This document shows, one piece after another, positions 1 to 5,031 of a stretch of 5,031 nt of DNA. Position numbers and translations under genes: made by a program. The stretch is taken from NCBI GenBank assembly GCA_024641835.1, contig JAHECH010000396.1:1-5031 (forward strand), given 5' to 3'. Numbering within the stretch: the stretch's first letter is position 1; each line of letters begins with the position of its first letter. Source of the DNA: Deltaproteobacteria bacterium. Its GTDB lineage: Bacteria; Desulfobacterota; DSM-4660; Desulfatiglandales; HGW-15. The notes beneath the pieces were generated by a model, which worked only from the letters and a program-made list of their open reading frames with translations, made no database searches and was not told the DNA's origin.

Positions 1-2
1 CA

Positions 3-104
3 TTCCAGGGTAATGACGTGAGAACCCTTCTCTCCCTTTCCTCGCCCGATGGAGCGGCCTCACAGGGGTTCAATGTCATTTCTGTGAGAGTAGAGAAAAT
101 ATAG
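3..104 (+). CDS. Possible 3' end of an upstream gene (partial, unidentified)
   Basis: This frame is open from the left edge of the window to a TAG at 102-104. The two other forward frames close early, with a TAA at 11-13 and a TGA at 19-21. The 33 residues end in a hydrophobic/basic stretch, NVISVRVEKI, which could be a real C-terminal beta strand, but I recognise no family. If real, the gene ends 12 nt before the preferred TTG start of the NuoE-like gene, and its stop lies next to that gene's ribosome binding site, as is usual inside an operon. The alternative is that these bases are simply leader. The frame is too short for codon use to decide. Confidence 0.3.
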   Translation, partial: FQGNDVRTLLSLSSPDGAASQGFNVISVRVEKI

Positions 105-110
105 AGAGGG
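104..110 (+). promoter_or_regulatory. Ribosome binding site that decides the NuoE-like start
   Basis: The purine run GAGAGGG at 104-110 is the only Shine-Dalgarno-like sequence before the NuoE-like frame. It directly abuts the TTG at 111, leaving no spacer, but sits 6 nt before the in-frame TTG at 117, which is normal spacing. This favours 117 as the initiation codon. No convincing -35/-10 promoter pair was seen between 1 and 110. Confidence 0.6.
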
Positions 111-116
111 TTGCCG

Positions 117-599
117 TTGGAAATCAAAGCGATAGATCTTGATCGAGTTCGATCCATCCTCAACAAACATCAGGATGAAAAGTGGGGTCTGATCCCGGTG
201 CTGCAGGAGATCCAGGAAGCTTTCGGGTACATCCCTCCGGAGATGATTCTGCCTGTGGCCGAAGCGCTCCATGTTTTTCCGAGTCAGGTGCAGGGCGTGG
301 TAACTTTCTATGCGGGTTTTTCCCTGGACCCCAAAGGGAAAAATGTCGTCAAGGTCTGTCGGGGGACAGCCTGTCACGTCCGGGGAGGGAGAAGCATCCT
401 TAGATTCGTCAAACGGGAACTCTCTTTGGATGAGGGAGAAACCAGCCCTGACTACCAGTTCTCCCTTGAGACGGTCGCCTGTCTTGGGGCCTGCTTTCTC
501 GCTCCCACGATGATGGTGAACAAGACCTATTACGGCAGATTATCACCGCCGAAGGTCTCCAGCATACTGAACCAGTATGGAAAGAACGAAAAGGAATAG
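117..599 (+). CDS. nuoE: NuoE/HydC-type [2Fe-2S] subunit of a soluble NAD(P)H oxidoreductase
   Basis: This is a thioredoxin-fold [2Fe-2S] protein of the NuoE/HydC/StnA family, a cytoplasmic subunit that docks on the FMN-carrying NuoF-type partner and relays electrons. Counting from TTG 117 (160 residues), an N-terminal helical part is followed by the family signature QGVVTFYAGF near residues 59-68. The cluster ligands are C81-x4-C86 (CRGTAC) and C122-x3-C126 (CLGAC), all four present. The length is normal for the family. The TTG at 111 would add two residues but has no ribosome-binding spacer. The stop is 2 nt before the ATG of the fusion gene, so the two are almost certainly co-translated partners. 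The symbol is given at family level only: no complex I membrane subunits are seen, so this is more likely a HydC/StnA-type subunit than true complex I NuoE. Confidence 0.93.
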   Translation: MEIKAIDLDRVRSILNKHQDEKWGLIPVLQEIQEAFGYIPPEMILPVAEALHVFPSQVQGVVTFYAGFSLDPKGKNVVKVCRGTACHVRGGRSILRFVKRELSLDEGETSPDYQFSLETVACLGACFLAPTMMVNKTYYGRLSPPKVSSILNQYGKNEKE

Positions 600-601
600 G
601 A

Positions 602-3600
602 ATGGCAAGACTATCCTCCATAAACGAACTGGAAGCGTATCGCAACAAACTCCTGAGCCAGGAAGATAAAGGCAAGACGCGGGTCTACGTCTGCATGACC
701 GGCTGCAGGGCCTACGGGGCTGCCGGGGTTCTGGCCGCCCTCCAGGAGGAGGTCAAGAGACAAGGCCTCTCCGGGCTGGTGGAAATCCGGTCTACCGGCT
801 GCCATGGGTTTTGCGCAAAGGCGCCTGTCATGGCAATTGACCCGGTGGGGATTCAATACCAGGAAGTACTTCCGGACGATGCAGCTGAGATTGTCAGCGT
901 GTCTATCAAAAGGAACAAGGTCATCGATCGCCTTGCTTACAAGGATGTTCAGGCCGGACACCCTATCCCCTATCGGGATCAAATCCCCTTCTATCGCAAA
1001 CAGGTCAAGAGGGTGCTTGCCAACTGTGGAAAAATCGATCCCACAAGAATCGAACACTGCATTGCCGCTGGCGGATACCAGGCGATCGTCAAAGCCCTCG
1101 CTGCCATGACCCCGGAAAACGTCATCAAGGAAGTGACAGCGAGCCGGCTGAGGGGACGGGGAGGCGCCGGTTTTTCGACAGGACTCAAATGGCAGTTTGC
1201 CCGTCAGGCCCAGGGCCGGCCCAAATACATCGTCTGCAATGCGGACGAAGGGGATCCCGGGGCGTTCATGGATCGTGCGGTGCTCGAGGGAGATCCCCAT
1301 GCTGTCCTGGAAGGAATGCTCATCGGGGCCTATGCCATCGGGGCGGAGTACGGCTATATCTATGTGAGGGAGGAATACCCCATCGCTGTGGAGCATCTGA
1401 CCATCGCCATCGAGCAGATGAAGGAACTGGGTCTCCTGGGCGAGAACATCTTGGGAACCGGATTCCATTTCGAGCTCTCCCTGAAGATGGGGGCCGGCGC
1501 CTTTGTTTGCGGAGAGGAGACAGCCCTCATGGCTTCCATCGAGGGAAAGCGGGGCATGCCCCGTGCCCGTCCCCCCTTTCCTGCCGAGGCGGGGCTGGAT
1601 GGAAAGCCCACGAACATCAACAACGTGGAGACTTGGGCCAATGTTCCCCTGATCATCAAGAATGGTGTCGACTGGTACGCTGAGATGGGCACGGATAAAA
1701 GCAAAGGGACCAAGATATTTTCCCTTGCGGGCAAGGTGAACAACACGGGTCTGGTGGAGGTTCCCATCGGTGTGACGATCAAGGAGGTCGTGTTCGACAT
1801 CGGCGGCGGGATTCCTAAGGGACGAAAGTTCAAGGCTGTTCAGATGGGAGGGCCTTCGGGAGGTTGTGTGCCAGCCCAGTACCTCAGCCTTCCCATCGAT
1901 TACGACACCCTGCAGCGCATCGGCTCCATCATGGGATCAGGGGGAATGGTGGTGATGGATGAGAACAACTGCATGGTGGAGATTGCCCGCTTTTTCCTGA
2001 GCTTCACCCAGTCCGAGTCCTGCGGCAAGTGTGCACCCTGCCGCCTCGGTACAACCCAATTGCTGGAGATCCTGACGCGAATCACCCAGGGGAGGGGGAA
2101 GCTTGAGGATATTGACACCATCAAAGAATTGGGGGAGAGCATCATGAAATGCTCCCTCTGCGGTCTGGGCCAGACAGCGCCCAAGCCCGTCCTGTCCACC
2201 CTCCAGTACTTCCTCAAGGAGTATGAGGAGCACATCCTGGATCACCATTGCGCGGGCGCCACCTGTGATTCCATGGTCATCTCCGCCTGCCAGCACGCCT
2301 GCCCGGCCGGTATAGACGTCCCGAACTATGTGGCAGCGATCGCAGGAGGGAGATACGAGCAGGCTGTTGACATCATCAGGGAGAGGAACCCTTTCCCAGC
2401 GGTGTGCGGCCGTATATGTGTCCATCCCTGCGAATTCAAATGCCGGCGGGGTGAACTGGATGAACCCGTGGCAATACGGGCCCTCAAGCGCTATGCCGCC
2501 GACTGGTATCTGCAGCATATGAGCAGGCGCACCGAGCCCTTTCCAACGACCCAGAATCAGAAGATAGCGGTGGTGGGCGCTGGGCCTGCAGGCCTGAGCT
2601 GCGCCTATTTCCTTGCCAAAACGGGCTACAGGGTGACGGTGTTTGAGGCCCAGCCCACGGGCGGAGGCATGCTCGGCCTTGCAGTACCTGAATTCCGCCT
2701 CCCCAGGGAAGTGATACAGGCTGAGATCGAATACATCGAGAGCTGTGGCGTGGAGATCCGCTACGATTCACCCATCGACGCAGGCCATACGGTGAACGAC
2801 CTCCTCAAGGAAGGGTACCAGGCCGTGTTCATTGCTGCGGGCGCCCAGGCGAGCAAACGGATCGGGATCCTCGGAGAAGAGGAGGGGATTAGGGGTCTCT
2901 ATTACGGCCTCAGCTTCCTCACCGACGTCAAGACAGGAATGAAACTCAATTTGAGCGGCAGGGTGGTGGTCGTGGGTGGTGGGAATGTGGCCATTGATGT
3001 GGCGAGGACAGCCTACCGGATTGGTGCAAAAGAGGTTCAGCTCTTCTGTCTGGAGGCGAGGGACGAGATGCCGGCATGGGAGAAGGAGGTCATGGAGGCT
3101 CTCGAAGAGGGCATCATCATCAATCCTGCCTGGGGCCCCAAGAGGATTCTCCATGAAAAAGGCCGCGTCACAGGGATTGATTTCGTCCGCTGTGTGAGCG
3201 TCTTTGACGGGGAGGGCCGCTTCAATCCTGCTTTTGACGAAGAGGTTAAGCAACTCATTGAGACCGAGACGGTCATCATTTCCGTCGGCCAGGCACCGGA
3301 TATATCGTTCCTTTCCAAGGACAGCCAGCTCGAGATGGCCTTGTGGCGGGGGAGCCTCAAGGTTGACGAGAACACCCTCTCCACGAATATTCCGGGCGTC
3401 TTTGCAGGCGGAGATTTCACCACAGGCCCGACCTTTGTGATCCGTGCCATTTCTTCAGGAAGGCGGGCAGCCCTGGCTATCCACCGCTACCTTCAGGGCG
3501 AGAAAGGCCGGCTGACGATCGTGGATGAAAAATCGCCCTTGCATGTGGACCGCGGGCTCGCCCTGGAAGAAGAGACCACGGAAGAAAAACCACGGGCCAA

Positions 3601-3757
3601 ACTGGCCATGGAGAAGCCTGAGGAGCGAACCCGCGATTTCCGTGAGGTCGAGATAGGCTTCAGTGAGGAGGAGGCTTGGTACGAGGCGAAAAGATGTCTC
3701 AGGTGCGACCTTGAGAGGGCGATGAGGGAAGCGGAAGAGCGTTTGGATACGTGGTGA
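602..3757 (+). CDS. Fusion: HydB/NuoF-type FMN NADH dehydrogenase plus GltD/NfnB-type FAD oxidoreductase
   Basis: A cytoplasmic 1051-residue flavin/Fe-S protein predicted to oxidise NADH at an FMN site and to handle a second dinucleotide at a FAD site. Domains in order: thioredoxin-like [2Fe-2S] domain, about 25-105, with C31, C35, C67 and C71; NuoF FMN/NADH core, about 130-345, with GRGGAGFSTGLKW at 185-197, CNADEGDPGAF at 212-222 and GEETALMASIEG at 304-315; SLBB region, about 370-440; [4Fe-4S] domain with C474, C477, C480 and C520; linker with C550 and C555; GltD-type Fe-S domain with C563, C567, C602, C606, C610 and C614; FAD motif GAGPAG at 659-664; second Rossmann motif GGGNVA at 792-797; FAD-closing GVFAGGD at 932-938; C-terminal RCLRC at 1031-1035. 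Ordinary HydB ends in a 2[4Fe-4S] ferredoxin domain, which is missing here and replaced by the GltD half. ATG 602 has AAGGA at 591-595, 6 nt upstream. No signal peptide or membrane segment. Domain assignment is firm; electron bifurcation is inference. Confidence 0.93.
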   Translation: MARLSSINELEAYRNKLLSQEDKGKTRVYVCMTGCRAYGAAGVLAALQEEVKRQGLSGLVEIRSTGCHGFCAKAPVMAIDPVGIQYQEVLPDDAAEIVSVSIKRNKVIDRLAYKDVQAGHPIPYRDQIPFYRKQVKRVLANCGKIDPTRIEHCIAAGGYQAIVKALAAMTPENVIKEVTASRLRGRGGAGFSTGLKWQFARQAQGRPKYIVCNADEGDPGAFMDRAVLEGDPHAVLEGMLIGAYAIGAEYGYIYVREEYPIAVEHLTIAIEQMKELGLLGENILGTGFHFELSLKMGAGAFVCGEETALMASIEGKRGMPRARPPFPAEAGLDGKPTNINNVETWANVPLIIKNGVDWYAEMGTDKSKGTKIFSLAGKVNNTGLVEVPIGVTIKEVVFDIGGGIPKGRKFKAVQMGGPSGGCVPAQYLSLPIDYDTLQRIGSIMGSGGMVVMDENNCMVEIARFFLSFTQSESCGKCAPCRLGTTQLLEILTRITQGRGKLEDIDTIKELGESIMKCSLCGLGQTAPKPVLSTLQYFLKEYEEHILDHHCAGATCDSMVISACQHACPAGIDVPNYVAAIAGGRYEQAVDIIRERNPFPAVCGRICVHPCEFKCRRGELDEPVAIRALKRYAADWYLQHMSRRTEPFPTTQNQKIAVVGAGPAGLSCAYFLAKTGYRVTVFEAQPTGGGMLGLAVPEFRLPREVIQAEIEYIESCGVEIRYDSPIDAGHTVNDLLKEGYQAVFIAAGAQASKRIGILGEEEGIRGLYYGLSFLTDVKTGMKLNLSGRVVVVGGGNVAIDVARTAYRIGAKEVQLFCLEARDEMPAWEKEVMEALEEGIIINPAWGPKRILHEKGRVTGIDFVRCVSVFDGEGRFNPAFDEEVKQLIETETVIISVGQAPDISFLSKDSQLEMALWRGSLKVDENTLSTNIPGVFAGGDFTTGPTFVIRAISSGRRAALAIHRYLQGEKGRLTIVDEKSPLHVDRGLALEEETTEEKPRAKLAMEKPEERTRDFREVEIGFSEEEAWYEAKRCLRCDLERAMREAEERLDTW

Positions 3758-3813
3758 GAACGCCTCTGAAAAAATTCATTCATCGAAAGACAGATTCATC
3801 GAGGAGATGACTT
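3758..3813 (+). other. 56-nt intergenic gap with metV ribosome binding site
   Basis: This is the only sizeable gap inside the cluster. It starts AT-richer than its surroundings (an A6 run at 3769-3774) and ends with GAGGAG at 3801-3806, 7 nt before the metV ATG, a strong ribosome binding site. I see no GC-rich hairpin followed by T's, so no terminator. Read-through from the fusion gene into metV is therefore expected, though a weak internal promoter cannot be excluded. Confidence 0.6.
3778..3802 (+). repeat. Short direct repeat ATTCATCGA x2
   Basis: The 9-base unit ATTCATCGA occurs at 3778-3786 and again at 3794-3802, a 16-nt period, between the fusion gene and metV. The second copy runs into the metV ribosome binding site. 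It could be a protein-binding half-site pair or a small duplication, but two copies of nine bases are weak evidence for either. Confidence 0.35.
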
Positions 3814-4467
3814 ATGATCCGATCCATTACCAGACCGAAACCGGAGCAGGAGATCGACCGGCTCCTTGAAGGACTCGGACGAGTCTTTATCATCGGATGC
3901 GGTACATGCACCACCCTGACCCGGACTGGTGGAGAGCCTGAAGTCAGGGAGATGCGGAATAATTTGACCCGGAAAGGAAAGATGGTCACGGGCGACGTGG
4001 TCCTTCCGGTGGCCTGCGATAACCTGACAGGCCAGGCTCTCAAGGATTACGCTGATCAGATCCGCCTGGCCGACGTCCTTCTCATCATGTCCTGTGCCTT
4101 CGGCGCCCAGACCATAGCACGGCAGGGGAAAAAGATGGTTGTCCCTGCCGTGGACACCATGTTCATCGGTAAAGAGACCTCCGTGGGGCTCTTTGACGAG
4201 ATTTGCACCCAGTGCGGGACGTGCATCATCGGCGAGATGGGAGGCATCTGCCCGGTCACTTCCTGTCATAAGGGGATGGTCAACGGCCCGTGCGGGGGAA
4301 CCAAGAACGGTAAGTGTGAGATCGACCCCATGAAGGATTGCGCCTGGACCCTCATCTACAACCGCTTGAAGGATCTGGGCCGGCTGGACAGCATGAGAAG
4401 ATATCAGAAACCCAGAAATCACCAAGGAGAGCCGATGCCGGGGAAGTGGATGCTGGCAGGGAGGTAA
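3814..4467 (+). CDS. metV: MetV, Fe-S/zinc partner subunit of methylene-tetrahydrofolate reductase
   Basis: This is the 217-residue small subunit of MetVF-type methylene-THF reductase (MTHFR C-terminal domain family). MetV passes electrons to the flavin of MetF, which reduces methylene-THF to methyl-THF in the methyl branch of the Wood-Ljungdahl pathway. Family marks are GCGTCTTLTRTGGEPEV at 28-44 with C29 and C32, C68, SCAFGAQT at 93-100 with C94, and a Cys-rich C-terminal block: C131-x2-C134-x2-C137, C146, C151, NGPCGGTKNGKCE at 157-169 with C160 and C168, and C176. These are enough to hold metal and Fe-S centres. The length is normal and no key cysteine appears lost. ATG 3814 is set by GAGGAG 7 nt upstream. 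It lies 3 nt before metF. It is not a corrinoid methyltransferase, since no cobalamin motif is seen. Confidence 0.93.
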   Translation: MIRSITRPKPEQEIDRLLEGLGRVFIIGCGTCTTLTRTGGEPEVREMRNNLTRKGKMVTGDVVLPVACDNLTGQALKDYADQIRLADVLLIMSCAFGAQTIARQGKKMVVPAVDTMFIGKETSVGLFDEICTQCGTCIIGEMGGICPVTSCHKGMVNGPCGGTKNGKCEIDPMKDCAWTLIYNRLKDLGRLDSMRRYQKPRNHQGEPMPGKWMLAGR

Positions 4468-4470
4468 GGC

Positions 4471-5031
4471 ATGGTTTCCGCATTCAAGAACGCGCTTCAA
4501 TCTGGAAAGTTCGTGGTCACCTCCGAGGTAGGACCTCCGAAAGGGACAAACCTGGAAAAGTTCAAGCACCATATCGAGCTGCTGAAAGACAAGGTCGATG
4601 CCTTGAACGTAACCGATCACCAGAGTTCAGTCATGCGTTACCCCTCCCTCGGCGGGGCCCTCCTGGTAAAGGAGATGGGAGGGGAACCCATCCTGCAAAT
4701 GACCTGCCGGGATCGGAACCGGCTCGCCCTGCAGTCGGATCTCCTTTTTGCCCACAGCAGAGATATCCACAACGTCCTCTGCCTCACAGGGGATTCTGTG
4801 ATTCTGGGTGACCATAAGGAGGCGAAAGAGGTTTTTGACCTGGAATCGAGTCAACTCCTGGCGACCATCCGGTTGATGGAAAAGGGCAAGGACCTGGGCG
4901 GCAACAGCCTGGAAGGTTCGGTTTCATTCTGCGCCGGTGCGATCGTCACCCCCGAGGCGACCCCCCTCGAACCCCAGCTCATCAAGTTCGAGAAGAAAAT
5001 CGAGGCGGGTGCCGAGTTCATCCAGACCCAG
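4471..5031 (+). CDS. metF: MetF, 5,10-methylenetetrahydrofolate reductase (N-terminal part, cut by window edge)
   Basis: This is the flavin-dependent TIM-barrel subunit that reduces 5,10-methylene-THF to 5-methyl-THF. The frame is open without a stop from ATG 4471 to the window end (187 residues, perhaps two thirds of a usual MetF). Family motifs: TSEVGPPKG at 17-25, where E19 matches the catalytic glutamate (E28 of E. coli MetF); NVTDHQSSVMR at 46-56; MTCRDRNR at 77-84; CLTGD at 104-108, where D108 matches the flavin-contacting Asp120 of E. coli; and AGAEFIQTQ at 179-187, a signature close to the substrate/flavin site. GGGAGG at 4459-4464, inside the end of metV, is 6 nt before the ATG, so the two subunits are co-translated. 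In acetogens this MetF usually does not bind NADH by itself efficiently and depends on MetV and a further electron-input module. The upstream NuoE/NuoF-GltD pair is the obvious candidate. Confidence 0.94.
   Translation, partial: MVSAFKNALQSGKFVVTSEVGPPKGTNLEKFKHHIELLKDKVDALNVTDHQSSVMRYPSLGGALLVKEMGGEPILQMTCRDRNRLALQSDLLFAHSRDIHNVLCLTGDSVILGDHKEAKEVFDLESSQLLATIRLMEKGKDLGGNSLEGSVSFCAGAIVTPEATPLEPQLIKFEKKIEAGAEFIQTQ

Noticed and set aside
20..32. Small hairpin GAGAA-CCC-TTCTC before the NuoE-like gene
   Set aside because: A five-base-pair stem with a three-base loop and no following T run is too weak to call a terminator or regulatory element.
611..1468. Long open frame (285 codons) on the minus strand across the NuoF N-terminal region
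   Set aside because: It lies wholly antisense to a gene with clear NuoF motifs; its translation has no recognisable domain and no ribosome binding site was evident. It is a by-product of GC-rich codon use.
1189..1683. Plus-strand 164-codon frame inside the NuoF part
   Set aside because: Out-of-frame reading of the NuoF core, low-complexity Gly/Arg/Cys composition, no plausible independent start.
2234..2300. Possibility that the fusion is an assembly or frameshift artefact joining two genes
   Set aside because: The frame is continuous, with no leftover stop, start or ribosome binding site at the junction, and the join falls exactly at the HydB linker/GltD domain boundary, as expected for a natural fusion.
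3796..4620. Open frame of 274 codons on the minus strand over metV and the metF start
   Set aside because: It is antisense to two recognised genes and spans their boundary; the translation shows no family features.
4338..4811. Plus-strand open frame of 157 codons overlapping metV and metF
   Set aside because: It is a shifted frame; metF in the other frame carries all the expected motifs and its own ribosome binding site.
1..5031. CRISPR arrays, tRNA/rRNA genes, insertion sequences, riboswitches
   Set aside because: No repeat-spacer pattern, RNA gene signature, transposase or inverted terminal repeats were seen; nearly the whole window is accounted for by four protein genes.

Overview
The window is one co-directional (+ strand) gene cluster from a strictly anaerobic bacterium. 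It encodes a soluble flavin/iron-sulfur NAD(P)H-oxidising module followed by methylene-tetrahydrofolate reductase of the MetVF type, an enzyme of the methyl branch of the Wood-Ljungdahl pathway. GC content looks to be in the mid-to-high fifties. MetV, the HydB-like NuoF protein and the many oxygen-sensitive Fe-S motifs suggest an acetogen, a syntroph, or an acetate-oxidising or autotrophic sulfate reducer. Desulfobacterota is my best guess, but the sequence alone does not settle the taxon.

Layout: (1) positions 1-110 hold a leader, or the last codons of an upstream gene (an open frame ends at 104). (2) 117-599 encodes a NuoE/HydC-type thioredoxin-like [2Fe-2S] subunit, probably starting at a TTG. 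(3) 602-3757 encodes a 1051-residue fusion. It consists of a HydB-type NuoF (N-terminal [2Fe-2S] domain, FMN/NADH domain, SLBB, [4Fe-4S] domain) joined in frame to a GltD/NfnB-type oxidoreductase (two-cluster Fe-S domain, FAD site, second dinucleotide site). (4) After a 56-nt gap, 3814-4467 encodes MetV. (5) 4471 to the window edge encodes the first 187 residues of MetF. Gaps of 2, 56 and 3 nt and a good ribosome binding site before each gene fit one operon.

Working model (inference): NuoE and the NuoF half form a HydBC/StnAB-like flavin core that takes electrons from NADH. The fused GltD half replaces the C-terminal ferredoxin domain of ordinary HydB and adds a second flavin and dinucleotide site. 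Co-transcription with metVF suggests that this two-subunit machine feeds MetVF, in the place held by HdrABC-MvhD in Moorella or RnfC2 in Acetobacterium. Alternatively it is a compact Stn-like transhydrogenase balancing redox pools for the pathway. The most notable points are the fusion and its clean junction, a Fe-S motif that appears split between the two ends of the GltD half, loss of the arginine pair usual for NADPH in the second dinucleotide site, and the link to metVF.
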